NCBI GenBank assembly: GCA_024449915.1 | Contig: JAMZAV010000105.1 | Span: 62,001-126,000 of the forward strand | Length of the DNA stretch: 64,000 bases | Reading direction: 5' to 3' | Source: Sweltsa coloradensis | Taxonomy: Eukaryota > Arthropoda > Insecta > Plecoptera > Chloroperlidae | In this document: one piece after another, positions 1-13,090 of the stretch | Numbering within the stretch: the stretch's first letter is position 1 | Layout of the letters: each line of letters starts with the position of its first letter | Notes under the pieces: model-generated | What the model was told of the DNA's origin: nothing | Databases searched by the model: none | The model's input: only the letters and a program-made list of their open reading frames with translations | Position numbers and translations under genes: made by a program

Positions 1-819
1 TACTAGTTTTTTTAACCCTAGAATTAGATCGCATGGCCTAAGAAACCCTACTCTGTACAACTGTTGCTCGAAACAAAGATGGCGCATGTTTTAGCCACTC
101 TCCCAACTGATCATCTAGCGCCATATGGCCTGACCTTCATCTCCCACACCTGTCTAATGTTGCCGCATAGACATCTCGCACGTCTTGCGTTCTCTGGCCT
201 GGCCCTATAGTCAGCAGCTAATATGTGGTCAGCATGTCACGACGAGACTGAAATTGACCGAATTTGACCAGTTTGGCATGGCACTCTGTATCTTCTCCAA
301 CACCCAATGTACATCTGTTGGTTTGAATTTTTCATGGCTTTCTCTTATACACAAACAGTGTTCTTGTTTAGCCAGAAAAAAAATACTTACTGAAATAAAC
401 GTGTTTGTACTTTGTAACCAAATCACAAATCATCAAATTCATTTTATCACTGTTTATCTCGAGTGATTGTAGATTGTGTTAGTGAGGTCACACGGCCGTA
501 CAAACATGATCTTGATCCCCGCCAGTGGTTAAAGCTGGGGTGGTGTTAGCCGGTATGCATACCGGTACCAAAAGTACAAATGGTATCCCATATTATTGGC
601 ACTAACTTTGATATATAAAATGCGTATTGGCGAATAACGTTAAATGTTTTGTTGTACTTCCAATTTTATATTTGCATCTTACCAATATTACTATCCTTTC
701 AGTTGTCAAACAAAAACAAAGTTTTATCCCCCTCTTTAAAGTCACTTATTCCCTGCAGTGCTTAACATGGTGGGCACACTTCCCCAGCAGTTCCCTGTTT
801 TAGCTATAGCTGGCTGCAG
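1..819. other. Sequence left of the first recognised exon
   Basis: I see no gene here. Around 553-572 there is a short run with the ACCGGTACC-type motif that also appears near 37.65-37.74 kb. The last 100 bases become pyrimidine-rich and end in AG dinucleotides suited to a splice acceptor for the PNT exon. Upstream exons of the ETS gene presumably lie outside the window or are too short to see. Confidence 0.5.
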
Positions 820-1183
820 TGGTGCATATCCGTGACTCCTCAGGGCTCAGAGTCCACTTTAACCACTGTTACACCGCGGTCTCTGACGGATCTGATCCCC
901 CATACAGACCCCTGTGAATGGCTGGAAGCACACATCCGCTCCTGGCTGGAATGGTCCACATGCCAGTTCAACCTGACACCCCCACCCGATGGTTCCAAGT
1001 TTCCTACGACGGGCACCGAACTGGTGGCCCTCACCAAGTCAGAAATGGAGACTCGAGCGGGGTCCTCACGAAGTGGTCGTCTGCTGGCCGTCCACTTGTC
1101 GCACCTACGACACAGCATCACTGGCAGAACGGCCAGCCCCATGGAGGAACAAGACTTCAACTACCTCGAAGGAGAGAAACAGA
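820..1183 (+). CDS. ERG/FLI-type ETS factor, exon carrying the PNT (pointed/SAM) domain
   Basis: This is an internal coding exon. PNT domains are helical SAM-like protein-interaction modules of ETS transcription factors. The reading frame holds DPCEWLEAHIRSWLEW (from base 907), then TELVALTKSE, then RLLAVHLSHLRH. This matches the ERG/FLI1 PNT pattern DPxxWxxxHVRxWLEW ... GKELCKMxKxxF ... LLSHLxYLR in order and spacing. The exon starts after an AG at 818-819 or 842-843, both leaving the same frame at phase 0. It ends at CAGA|GTGAGT (donor at 1184) in phase 1. The ETS-domain exon at 29965 starts in a matching phase, so the two could join directly, although vertebrate ERG has further exons between them. 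The middle of the domain is more divergent than in vertebrates. PNT exons also occur in other ETS subfamilies, so assignment to the downstream ERG gene is inference from order, strand and phase. Confidence 0.75.
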
Positions 1184-2700
1184 GTGAGTAGATGCTTCAT
1201 ATTATCCGGTACTAAATAAGTTATATTTTTATGTATGTGACACAGTAGTGCAAGAGTCAATTATACCTATTTGAAACTTTTGTGGGAACTTTTCCTGCTT
1301 CCAGTTGTCATCCGATCGATATGCAATTTTGTGTAATTGTGTATTGTCTAGCAAGGATATGGTCACTCTTCTAGGGTCAAAGATTACTAAACATTATTGC
1401 GTATTACACACAAATAAATTCCGAAATTTACCAATTTTGATGATTTTATAAAAATCCAAAATCCTAAAAATCTACTAAATTTATTTGGATTTTTTTGTGT
1501 CCTTTTTTTTAATCTGTCTCTATAGAAGACTGTATACACATGACCAGCAAAGGCTGGTAACAATCCGATAAAAACTGGCTTCAGGAAAAGTTCCAGTGAA
1601 AAATCAGTGGTATTGCAGACTCTTCACGTCGAAGATGGTTCGTTATCTCCCATAAGATTGCGCACATAACGGATGTTTGGGTTGAATTATAAGAAAAACG
1701 GCTCAAATATATTCTTCCAAGTACACTCATCCTTACTAAAAATAACAATTTAAGTATGCTGCTGGTTTTACCAATGCTGAGCCACAGTTATAGATGGGTC
1801 TGACTGCGGTCTATCCCTATACACCCTCATTAGCATACGACCTGTATTTAGCTGGAGGGGGATATGTCATTAATTCATTGAAGTGACTCTTTAGTTGTTT
1901 GTACAGTGACAAGGACTGTCGAGACAAAATAAGAAATGATCGTCGTCTTCTTTTCATCCTAGTAACAGATACGCTCAAATATGGTAAGGTGACACACAAG
2001 TTACCACGGCATAGTAGCGACTCATAGGATGCGGTTAGGCTCACATGTCATACCATGGTTTAGAGACCATGGAATGTTCTTGATTCTAACTATAACGATC
2101 TTACATGACGATACCAAACGACCATGTCACTTTTCAGATGTTGTGACAAATCGAATACGTTTACTGAACGAGTTTTGGGCCATGGTCATGAATAAAGTCT
2201 GCGTCAGTGCCTTTATGAGTTACCTTAATGTCCCAGACTTGAAAGTGTGTCCGAACTTCGAAGGTTGCAGTCTGTGCAGTGTGCACACCGTCCATGGTTC
2301 TTGGCTGTATCCTTCCTGGAACCTAATTAAAGCAATGCAGCTACGACTTTAGATCGATATCCTCTTTCCAGAAGCTTTCAATTACGATGTAGATTTTTTT
2401 CTTGTGGGAGAGTCGAGTAATATAGTTTGCGATCTCGAAACTAGTAAGAGAAGACAAGTGTTTAATTGCCATTATCATTTGATTGATTCATTTGAATGTT
2501 ATTAGTCGAATATCCAAGGGGGTGGAGTGAAGGCCCCCTCTCCTTTTCCCCGTCTTTGGGAAAACATAAATAAACAGTAACTATACGTTTTACTTCCAAA
2601 TGGTGTTGGTGTTATTTTGTCGCGATGGCAAATACGGATGTGTTCTGTACCCCAGTACAGCTGTACCCTCTCACTTGCCACATTCATCTGAACAACATTA
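1184..2700. other. Putative intron, no gene seen
   Basis: AT-rich sequence after the PNT exon donor. Open frames are short and have no recognisable domain. A quasi-palindrome lies at 2051-2072 (ccatgg ... ccatgg). Confidence 0.5.
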
Positions 2701-2711
2701 TAGTTAGTTAT

Positions 2712-2744
<33 letters not shown>

Positions 2745-2745
2745 A

Positions 2746-2800
<55 letters not shown>

Positions 2801-2829
2801 AGTTAGTTAGTTAGTTAGCTAGTTAGTTA
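2701..2829. repeat. (TTAG)n microsatellite
   Basis: About 30 units of the tetranucleotide TTAG with a few single-base interruptions (for example TTAGTAAG and TTAGTAG). It is a tetranucleotide, not the TTAGG or TTAGGG telomere unit. Confidence 0.95.
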
Positions 2830-5800
2830 TATACGAATGGGTGTGCTAACCGATGCATGTTAGTGACTTAGTGATTACTTTGGTTTTAAATTAAAATTTA
2901 ATGAGAATTTGAGTCACAGTGTTCATCAAAACATACAATAAGAATTGTCTTTGTTACAGATGCACAATTATTGTTCGATAACAAAAAATTATTATTTACA
3001 TATTTTCTTATGAAAATACGAGTTTATACGAGTTGATTATTAGTTGTACGTGGAGAGCTACGCTAGTTCACTGTGTGAACAGAGTGAGGGATGATGATGG
3101 ATATAGTGTTCTTGAAAGCTTCTTGTCAATGGACTTGACTTGGCCACACTTATGGTTTCCACATCCTTACTCTCGCATTCGCCCTCGATTCCGCGACGTA
3201 ATCATACGACGATTGGACAGACTTTATCGCCCTCCTCTCAACCAAGGTATAATGTATGCATCCATCCTTTCTATTTAAAAGATGTAGGCTCTTCGAAGTA
3301 GGCGCTAATTTCACTTCCTTCCAGGCTTTAATTCATCATTAGAGGGATCTGCTGTGGAGCTTACATCTAATACTGTTTAAAGCAAGGAGAAAATGGGCGC
3401 GGGGCGCGGGGTGTGGGGAGGATCATTTATCCCCGCGTTCATTGCCAATATATAGCCGGGTCCGGCGGAATTGACCGGAAGTTGTTAAGGAACCCAAGGG
3501 AAATCCGGAATCTATTTTCTGGACAATCTGTTGGAGGAATCTCGAAAGGGCCGTAGAGATCATGAGGGCGCAACTCCTACTTGCGTTGCTGGGGGTGGAA
3601 CAATACTGACATGCACAGGGTCAAGCTCTATTATCACCCCTCGCTAGCCGGCAATCCGTCACACACTTTATAGTAGCTCATCGTTGTGTAATAGTTAAGG
3701 GTGATCACATTTTCATGAAGATACTAAACGTGGTAATTTTGAAACTATTGCCACATCCTGTCCTTATCATCGACATAAGTAAGTGTTGTCCCTATCGTAT
3801 TTTAAGATAATAATTCTCTTATCAAGATGTGTATAATAAATGTTAATAAAATATTTAGAATTGAAATGATTTTTTTGTATAGTCATTCAATCATTTCCGT
3901 GTCCAGAACCATATTCTAAACAACTAATTTAAAAAATTCCGCCACTTTTTTGGCTTTGCCATTTGCTAAAACTAGATCCTCTATTGAACAGGCGAAACGA
4001 ATACAAACACACGCAAAATAATACAAACTGTAGTAGAAAGATGGTTGATGTTTGGAGTTGGACCCTTGGATTTTTGGGGTCATTAACCTGTGATGAAGAG
4101 TTTGTCTGGCTCAGAAATGTGGAACATAGAGCTACCATCATCAGCTTCATGATTGCGATGAAGTAATTTGTTTTACAATGAAGAAAACAATTCTTGAATC
4201 ATCAGTAACTAATAAATAATAAGTTTAAAAATAAATAATTATGTTGATAGCGCAGACTTTTAAGAGCAGAACCGAGTGATGTAGGGTGATGAGACGTGGG
4301 CTGAATCTAAACGAGTGCTTATCTAGTTCCTAGAACAACGCGAACCGGGTCCATCCGCCCTTGTTGCCAGATTCACACCCATGCTGCATGTGTCTAGTGG
4401 AACTTAGTTTCAATACCCGGAACTTCATAAAGTTAAACCAAAAGTTAATAATAGGCCTGTTAGGGATGTATCTCCCCCCCCTTTATTACCTTTAGGCTGT
4501 CCGCTGTAATGTCATAGCATTGGATTCTATCACTGCCTGCTAGACATTGCGTGTGAAATTTAAACTATGCGTAGTCTACGCAGTGTTGTCGTTAACTCCT
4601 CTGAAAATTGTCAGAAAATATTTTTTAAATACCTTTAAATATTACAAAATGTTATTCTTCTCCACATAACTTAATGCTTAACTAAAAGTTATCATTAATT
4701 CTTACCACATTAATAACAAAATTGTATGGAGAAAATATGCCCTCGGGATTATCTGAAAACGTATATTTTATTAGTGTTCATAATCACATAATAGACAAGT
4801 TGGCTCTCACAGCCATGTTTTTTTTTTTCCAATTTGTAAATCTTATATCGCTTTTCCTATAAAACATGAAAACCAAACGCAGGTTTCCCTGGAGTGAATG
4901 ATTCACGCTCGGCAAGTAGGTATTGATTCCTCAGAGAGGTTGTTGATGCAGCTGCGAGAGAGCTGATTGCTGAAGACCTCCAACATCGTATCAATCAGCG
5001 AAGCTAAGTTCCGCGTCCGCCTCGCCTAGCTAGCTGACAAGACTAGCCTTTTTGTCGTATCGTATTAAGAAACCGGCAAGAGATGACATACATTATTTTC
5101 TCTCACTAGATTGGATAGATACGTGTATTTGAACATATGAACTCAATTTTTTAAATTGTTCATTAATAGCTTTAATGTTTTGGAGTTTTTTATGATTCGT
5201 GAAAATTGGTTGTATGTGTTCACACTTTGCTTTGTCACAAAATGTAATTTAACACTTTAATAAAATTGCATTGTTGTGTCAGGCTCAGGCCCAATTATTT
5301 TTCATCAGGAACAATATTTTTAAACTAATAACTAACTCAAGTTTAGAAATCTTATTAATTCTCAATCCATTCTTCTACAATTTCGCACCTGAAAAATCTT
5401 TTATAATTTACTTTACAAATGTCTTCAATGTTACACTTGTACTAAACGACAATATGAATGTACAATCGAGGTTCTCGTGCAATGCAAGCAACATTGTTAT
5501 ACGAGTGTTAGTTTTATTGTTTTGTCTACCTGGTTAGTGGGTATCGCGTTATCACATAGACTGGGGCGTCCACGAGCAACTAGAGGCCCCACAAGAAATA
5601 GCCAACACTGATAAGAGGAGAAATGATTACAACTTGCTGCCAAGAAATAAATTGCTTTCCTCAAGGAAACACAATGAATGAAGTCAGCTCCTTTGAAACC
5701 AGGGTGGTTGGGGGGGATGGGAGGGGGCAGTGGCCTGGCTACACACACAGTGCACACTGACAACAAGCAACTGACCACCACCGCAGGTAGCCTTACTTCA

Positions 5801-7122
5801 CATGCTACAGGTAATACCACTAGCTAGAAGCACCACATCCCAAATATCCACCATAACCACAAATGCATTTGAAATAGTGAGGAAAATCATTTGGAAAAGT
5901 TATTTGATTTGAGCAACTTATAATTCATCTTAGTTACATCAAATCAATAGATCATCAAAAAGGCAAGGGTGCCACTAGGGGTTGCGAGGTGGCTCAACAG
6001 GGTGACCACCCTAATCACCGTATTCGTCCTTCCCCCTCTCTCCGCGGTCGCCCCACCAAAACAATGCTATATTCATAGGGTCTACACTCTACATATAGTT
6101 ATATACTATTATATTATTATGATAGTATATAATTATATTATTACTATAGTATATAACTAATCGATTTAAAATTGTAAGAAATATGTGATATAAAAACAAT
6201 ATATCGAAGATAAATAAAATATCTAGAGCTATCCGAGTTATCATTGAATAAAAACTAGTACAACATGATTATTCTTCATAGAAGAAACAGAAATTTAATC
6301 TTGTAGGTATAGACTAAAATCAAATTTGGGTGAATACTATGTAGGCTATCCGGCTACCGAAGGCGGGGGGTAATTTTTATCTCTGTCTAGATTGCGATAA
6401 GCTATAGAGCACGTGTCTGCAAGTACCAAATACACTTGGTACACCTTATACCTACAAAGTATACGAACTATACTATACACATGTTGGCAAGCTTGTCAAC
6501 GAGGGTACATTAGTGATCGGAATACGATAAATTATTGGTATCATCGTTTTCAGGTATAGACTTATACATTTGCGCATTGCGCATGATAGACTAAAGTCTG
6601 GAAGAAAATAGTGTTCTTTCAAGACTTATAAGATTTCTTTTAAGCCATATTATTTCCTATTGTTACCGATATGACAGTGAAAATAATGGCTTCCCTGACT
6701 GACTCGCATGGAGCAGGGTATAATCACTGGTGTTGTTTCAAGGAAGCGACTATACCCTCAAATTCCGGGAAAACGGGCCATGCAGAGCTATGTGGTCTGT
6801 ACTTGGATGAAATAGGATACAAGTTACACTTATTTCGAGATTAGCTTGGGGGGTTCTTTTTTGCATCTTAACTGCAACAGGAGACTTCCTTATCATCTCA
6901 CTCAATTGGCCGGAACTGTGTGTATCATGTTATAGTCTCTGTCTGTGCTATACTGCTATATAACGTGGTACTGTAGTTTACACACACATACTGCAATCCC
7001 AATGAATTTTTAAAAGTAAGTTAGAAAATAGCCAACAAATTAGATTGAGATTATAACCTCGTAAATAGATTTCACCACCTAAGAAGGTAGATCAACTGAT
7101 TAAGCAATCACAATATTAAATA
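2830..7122. other. Putative intron, no gene seen
   Basis: No convincing exon. Noted pieces: a G-rich patch at 3394-3420, a 24-codon coding-like run near 4937-5007 that is too short to call, and an AT-rich imperfect palindrome at 6095-6160. The rest is unique-looking AT-rich DNA. Confidence 0.45.
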
Positions 7123-7575
7123 CTAGGAAGCTTCGAAAACGCTTTTTCAGGCGCGTTGCTGGATGAGCGTAATTTTTAAAACGAAAAAAGCGTATAATAA
7201 CAATTTTCATGAGAAACAATTTTTCGATTCCGCACAAATTTCACACGAATATATTATTCATAAAATTAAGGTCATGTGAAAAAACATTACAATCGAATAA
7301 AGCATGTAGGTATTATAAGTCGAAGAATTTTTTTAAAAATCGAAAAAAATCGTGAAATTGCGATTTTTTAATGAGAAATAATTTTTCGTTTGCGCTCAAA
7401 AACGTGGCAGTTCTAAGTTCAGAGATTTCGAAGGCCTCTAGAAAATTTCATCGCAATTGGGAGTATCTGTTTAGCCGGAATCGTGTTAACAAACACACAA
7501 AAATACAAACAGAAACAAAACATTCCGGGTTTTTTTCAGTGTAGTAGAATGGAATCTTCGCTTCGCTCATCCAAT
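7123..7575 (-). mobile_element. MITE-like element, TGGATGAGC/GCTCATCCA family (copy 1, diverged)
   Basis: Starts CTAGGAAG, then GGCGCGTTG and TGGATGAGC at 7170, and ends CTTCGCTTCGCTCATCCA at 7557-7574. Between the ends are AGAGATTTCGAAGG and a CCGGAAT block also found in the copies at 24.95, 27.15, 57.79 and 61.70 kb. It lies in the opposite orientation to the 27-kb copy. No coding capacity, so non-autonomous. Confidence 0.7.
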
Positions 7576-10119
7576 TATGTTCATTTACCCACCTAATTGT
7601 TAAGAGAGTTCCTATAGGGGATATGAAAAAGTATCCCACAAAAATTAGGAACTTTTACGTTTAAACAATGTGGCTATACCCTTGCCATTGGAAGTTGTAC
7701 GGGTAGAAAGTTTACAATACAGACTATTGTATCGAGCGAATCCTATCCATAAAATAGCTCTTTTTATGTTTTTGTTTTTCACTTTTCAATCTTGTTTTTG
7801 TGTCTTTGTTTACAATGTTCTGAAATCTTGATGAATTTTAGGTTAAAAAAACGGTAAAAAAAAAACTGTAAAAATCCCTACCGGTACGTAATATCACTTT
7901 TTGGATACAAAACAAAAATGCAAAAAAACTCACTTTCAATTGTTTCATCAACTCTATTGGTAGATTTGTTTCTTCGCTCTATACAGGTCAAACGACTGAT
8001 CTGATGTTGACGAAATTCAGAGAATCGTCAAAGTCTCTTTCTTCTCTCTTTCAACAAAAAATTGCGGTACGTTTAGTTTTATACTTTCGAAACTAAACAT
8101 TATAAATAATGTAGCCTTTAGTCTGGGATTTTTCTATACCTCAATTTTAATTATTGTTGACTTTTTAATTGATCCCATTTCGTATTGCTTTCGAAATATT
8201 ATAATTTAAAGATAAAATAGGAGGGCTCAAATACCAAAAACTGTCGTCCTATACAGCGCGATGAGTAGAATACGCGAAACCGTAAATAAATTCACAATTA
8301 AATCACCTCCCACACAACATGCTTTTCTTTTAGACGCAATTCGATGACACATTACTTTTTTTAGTCATCAAAGAAAATAATGTAGGCCGTATACAGGGAG
8401 ATTAGAAATGTGTAACAAATTGTGTTTCACTTGTTGTGTCTGTGGGTATTTGTGGCTAGACTGGCTGAGTGCCTAAATTGTTGGGAGTGGAGGGGAGTAG
8501 GGGGGGGGGAGTAATGATATGAGGCTTATCAGGTCGGCCGACTGAATCTGCTGAAGTTTTACCTTTTACGTTTTGTATTATTTTTGCTTTCATTTGCATG
8601 TATGGTGTTGGTGTTTTATTATGTTTTATAATCATAAGGACGACATAACATACCTCCCTCTTATCTCCCCTAATTGCCTGTAGCTTGATCTATCCAGGCA
8701 CTGGTCTTTCCTCCCCACATGGCACGTTATGGCCTAACAGTTGACGCGCCCTTAAACCAATATTCTCGATTCTTTCCTATGGTTATTTTGTGTGTCCTAG
8801 CTGTTTCATATGACTGGGATGTCTGGTGGTCTTATACTTCGAATTGAGACCACCTTATCATTTATGTGGTACGATTTCCTGACAACAGTTTGGGTATCCC
8901 CAAACCTTCATTCAGTTCTTCAAGTATATAAGGATTCAATTCTTTGAAAAACCGTCTGCCCCTTTTAATTCACGGTTGTAGATTATATATATTTCAATAC
9001 ACAATACTTATAGTTCCCATTTGTATTCCCTTGTACATTTATACTCGAAAAACAAAACACAAATAAAACAAACCCATCAGTTATATAGTGAGGGATTTTT
9101 TTACTTTCAACTTCAATTAAAAAACGGCGATTGGCTCTTCAGGGTGTAAAACCCAGGCTTGCGAAAGAAACCACATATCGTAGCCTGTGGCTATGTCTAC
9201 TCACAGATACTGACCATAGGTGATATCGGTCCAGCATCTTCACTGCCGTCATCTGATTCTAGGAAACACTCCTTCATCATCATCATCATCATCATCAAGG
9301 ATAGTTCTAGACGGTTGCCATAAACTCATCGTAACAGCTGTTAAACTCCACTCCAAGTATTGCCCAGTCATGATAATGTTTCGTCCAATCAGTAGCAAAT
9401 CCCTAATTTCAAGTTAATTGGATGTTCGTTCTCGATCACGCAATATTCTGCAGCGCGGAGAATACAATCCTTATTTTACTTTTCTACACATTTCAATTGG
9501 AACACATTTGGCTGTTAGCAAATAGCTATTCGCTCGGCCAAGATGCATCTGACGTATATGAAACTTTGCAAAGTTGTCAATAAAGCATACATGGACAGCC
9601 CTGCGGTCATAGATTTTCAAAGTTTTGTCCTTATCAGCCAGAGCAAAATGACGAATAACTTATATAGTCAATTTTGGAGATTTTTAACAAAATCAAAATT
9701 CGTGACAACTAATTTATTTATTTTTAATTATTTTAAAACAAAATTTGGAAATGTGTTACTGATGCAGAGCCCTATATTTCCACATTCGTGACATATGTTC
9801 AAAATTTCAAACACCTGTGGTGTAAATCGGCCGAGCGAACAGTAATTTGCTTAAAACGCATGTCCTATACTCTCTTAAATACCCTACAGATAATCAATTC
9901 TTCAACTGTCGTGGTGCTGACTGCGTTGGCAAGATTAACATCGAAATATTCACTCCTGAAAGCGACAGTATAGTAGCTCTGATTCCGGTCATCGCGGGGT
10001 CAAATCTCACCAACTGTCCCCCTGTCCCCCCCTCGTCACCCTTACGTTCCTCCCCTTGGAAAGAAGTATACATGGTGGTAACTCACACTAGAAATTGTTT
10101 TATCTTGGAGGCGCGAATA
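7576..10119. other. Putative intron, no gene seen
   Basis: AT-rich, with a short CAT/TCA trinucleotide run at about 9273-9297 and a poly-G tract near 8501-8510. Open frames here are short and featureless. Confidence 0.45.
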
Positions 10120-10690
10120 ATCTTAGCTGTACTAATACTAATACTTATCCTGACTGAAAGTTTTTCGAGGTTTCTTCAGTCGTCTTCGTGAAGACTCTTA
10201 AATCTTCACGGGACAATCATGTATTCTCACGCTCGTATAAGTACTCACATTAATATTTGTACAACGCTCTGGAGAAAATTTATAATTAGATATCCGAATT
10301 ATAAAATGCACAAAACACTGATATTTTTATATTATACAGAACAACATACAAAAAACAGAATTGCTTTATGTAATAATTCTGGAGCACGCAACGGGAGATT
10401 CCGGTGCGTCGATTTTATGCTTAAATATAGTAGTGTTTATTACATAAAGCAATTCTGTTTTTTGTATGTTTTTCTGTATAAAAATGTCAGTGTTTTGTGC
10501 ATTTTTGAATTCGCATATGTAATTTCTAATTTTCTCTAGAGCTTTGTACAAATTAATGTGAGTACTTCCGTGCGTGAGAATACATGAATGTCTCCCTCGG
10601 GCATTCCCTTCACAATTGTCCAAACTCCAAAATACCTAGTTTAATACCTGAAGAGGGGCATGCATGGCACTTCAGGCAAGTTTCCTGCAA
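10120..10690 (+). mobile_element. tRNA-derived SINE copy split by a foldback insertion
   Basis: The left piece (10120-10217) contains CCTGACTGAAAG and TTTCTTCAGTCGTC. The right piece (about 10590-10690) contains CTCGGGCATTCCCTTCACAA, then AATACCTGAAGAGGGGCATG and a GGCAAGTTTCCTGC end. These are the two halves of the SINE family seen whole at 34.0, 51.3 and 52.1 kb. The 369-bp foldback element lies between them. Confidence 0.65.
10218..10586. mobile_element. Foldback/MITE with about 150-bp inverted arms
   Basis: Left arm 10218-10377 and right arm 10436-10586 are reverse complements over nearly their whole length. Both include CATGTATTCTCACGC at the outer end and ACAGAATTGCTTTATGTAAT at the inner end. 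The spacer is about 60 bp. The trinucleotide AAT flanks both ends (10215-10217 and 10587-10589). No coding capacity. A transcript would fold into a long hairpin. Superfamily not assigned. Confidence 0.8.
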
Positions 10691-12038
10691 GGAATCTAAA
10701 TTAAAATTGTTTTCGCTCATGAAACAGTCAAAGGCTCAAAGTGAGCTTATTGTTTCTAATTTCATTGTAGGTAACGGCACGTATACAGCCAATATTGTTA
10801 TGTTGTGTACTATTTCCGCGTTATGTGGTGTGCTAATTACCTCAGGAAATGCATCATTTCCTTGATTAGCTCACCGTGACTCACGACATTTGCTGGTAGG
10901 CTGTAGAGTTATGTCATGTTTGCGGATTATCTTACTATAGCTCCGAGTGTGTACATTTTACAGTTTTCCTTCCTTCATCCACAAGCTCTCTATGGTCATT
11001 GTTGGATGAACAAAAACGCTCCCCAAAAGAAACTTCTATAGGTAAATTCACTGAAAACAAGACATCTGTATTTATGACAAGTATAGCCATTTATTTCCTG
11101 GAAAAGTTAACTTGCCAAGGTACAATGCTGGATGTGAATATATAGAACTACGTTCTAAAAAAATACCGAAACAGACGTGGGTGTTTCCATAAGTTATCTT
11201 TCAACTCATCTCACCCCTATCTCACACATGCACTCGAAAGGCCAAACAAGCATCTTCCGACCCCGACGTTTTGATCCATCTAAACCCTTGAGCCCCCCCC
11301 CCCCCCCACACCAGCACCGGGTGACTATGAGGCGCAATGGGAGGAATACTCCTGTACTCCACAATATTGTCCAATCAATAATTTAAATACTGGTACATCT
11401 GAATTTCCTCCATCCACGCTCTCAGTATAACTTATTTTTAGATGGTTACCTATACCTAAAAACTATTTAGTTGAGAATGTGTTTCATTTCTTGGGCAGTT
11501 CCGAAGTCGATGTTTGAACATATAATATTGATGAAATTAAATGCATTTCAGAAATTAAATAATCGAGCCGGAACCGGGATTTCAACCCTAGACCTTCTGC
11601 ACTTTATCACGACAAAACCAATCTCAATACATATATAACGTAGGCTATATCCTATATTCATAGTTTTTGACCGCATAAACTGTTCACGGTTCTCCTCAGT
11701 AGGCATTAACATAGTCTGCATAATAGTGATCGACAAATAAATTTACAAATATATATATATATAGCCTACATTTCTCCTGGAAAATATGCTCAGGGATTGC
11801 ATACCCTCTTCATATTTTGCAGTAAGGGTCTGGGTAGTTGTGAAGTGAATCTCCAAGATATGTTAGAAAAGAATGGAATCAGTTCCTTGTATTTTCAACC
11901 CTTTTCAATCCCTTTTTTATGGGTATAATAGTTTAACACCACTTTTCAAAATGTACACAATTAAATCTGCCAGTTTTTCATACTTTTAACCCGGGTAAAA
12001 AGTTGTTTTGTTTTGTTCGGAATTGGTAGAATTTTTCC
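10691..12038. other. Putative intron, no gene seen
   Basis: AT-rich, with a poly-C tract near 11291-11307, a short (AT)n run at about 11751-11761, and a tRNA B-box-like fragment on the minus strand at 11570-11600. Confidence 0.45.
11560..11650 (-). repeat. tRNA-like fragment (possible SINE head)
   Basis: Read on the minus strand, the sequence contains GGTTGAAATCCCGG, which resembles an RNA polymerase III B box followed by the end of a T arm. No complete cloverleaf is visible, so I regard it as the relic of a tRNA-derived repeat. Confidence 0.3.
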
Positions 12039-12541
12039 TTATTAAATTCTAATGACTAGAAGGATTTTTGTAATGGTTAGAAAATCAAATTGTGTATAAA
12101 ACACAATAACACACAAATTTCCGACATGTCCCGAATATTTTGTTTGCCTGTAGTAGATTCGATTTTAACATGTTTAAAAAAAATAGGAAAAATAAAAAAT
12201 TGTGAACAACGATTTTTTTTAGAAAAATAAAAGTTTGGATTTCTTTCAACTTTGATGACATTTTGGGATCCAAAATTAGCATTTTATTCTTATTAAATTC
12301 TAATGACTAGAAGGATTTTTGTAATGGTTAGAAAATCAAATTGTGTATAAAAACACAATAACACACAAATTTCCGACATGTCCCGGATATTTTGTTTGCC
12401 TGTAGTAGATTCAATTTTAACATGTTAAAAAAAATAGGAAAAATAAAAAATTGCGAACAACGATTTTTTTTAGAAAAAATAAAAGTTTGGATTTCTTTCG
12501 ACTTTGATGACATTTTGGGATCCAAAATCAGCATTTTATTC
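12039..12541. repeat. 251-bp direct tandem duplication, two copies
   Basis: Copy 1 is 12039-12289 and copy 2 is 12290-12541. Both start TTATTAAATTCTAATGACTA and end near GGGATCCAAAAT. They differ by a handful of substitutions and short A-run indels. Content is AT-rich with no coding signal. The two near-identical short minus-strand open frames here are a by-product of the duplication. Confidence 0.9.
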
Positions 12542-12934
12542 CTAAAAGATTAAGAAAAAAATCTTTAAAAATTCAAAAATAATTTTAAAAAATCCTGTAT
12601 TTTTAGAAAGCAACATTTTGAGTCACAGTCTCCTGCCCTATAAAGGGTTTTTAACGGTTAAAAATTGTCGGTGGCAGAGCCTCTTTTGGTTTAGTGATCG
12701 TGCACCGAGTGCATGACTTATAGACCATTTTAACCAAGTGTCTAGATATCATCATAGGACATGTTTGATGACTGTTGGAGGTGTTTACAACATAATGACC
12801 ATAACTAATCACACAATGATCCAAGCGACATGACTAAAGTACACAAACATCCGCATTATGTCAGATATTTTGTTTTATAAACTATGGTCATCAACCAGTG
12901 GAACCTCAATGGAATCTTTCACTGTGCATTATTT
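12542..12934. other. Putative intron, no gene seen
   Basis: AT-rich linker with no recognisable feature. Confidence 0.4.
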
Positions 12935-13090
12935 TAGCGAGCTAAGCTCATTTTGTGTCCGTTCGCCCGTCTGTGCGTGCGTCTCACAATAAAAACCGAA
13001 AACGACACGCGTTTTTTGTTGACATGTCACATTGTCCTACAACATGGAAAATAAACAGAATTATTTTGGTCACCCTTGCGTTGGGGGGGG
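12935..13090 (+). repeat. Dispersed repeat: short palindrome, GTCYG-rich tract, CGTCTCACRATAAAAACC
   Basis: Begins with AGCGAGCTAAGCTC, followed by TGTCCGTTCGCCCGTCTGTG, then GTCTCACAATAAAAACCGAA. The same order appears at 23548-23720, and on the minus strand at 29300-29460, 58965-59115 and 62870-63015. Confidence 0.6.

Noticed and set aside
2701..2829. (TTAG)n considered as interstitial telomere sequence
   Set aside because: The unit is TTAG, not TTAGG or TTAGGG, and it is a plain tetranucleotide microsatellite.
3033..3278. 81-codon frame with IRPRFRDVIIRRLDRLYRP
   Set aside because: The peptide looks somewhat protein-like, but no splice borders, domain or composition shift supports it.
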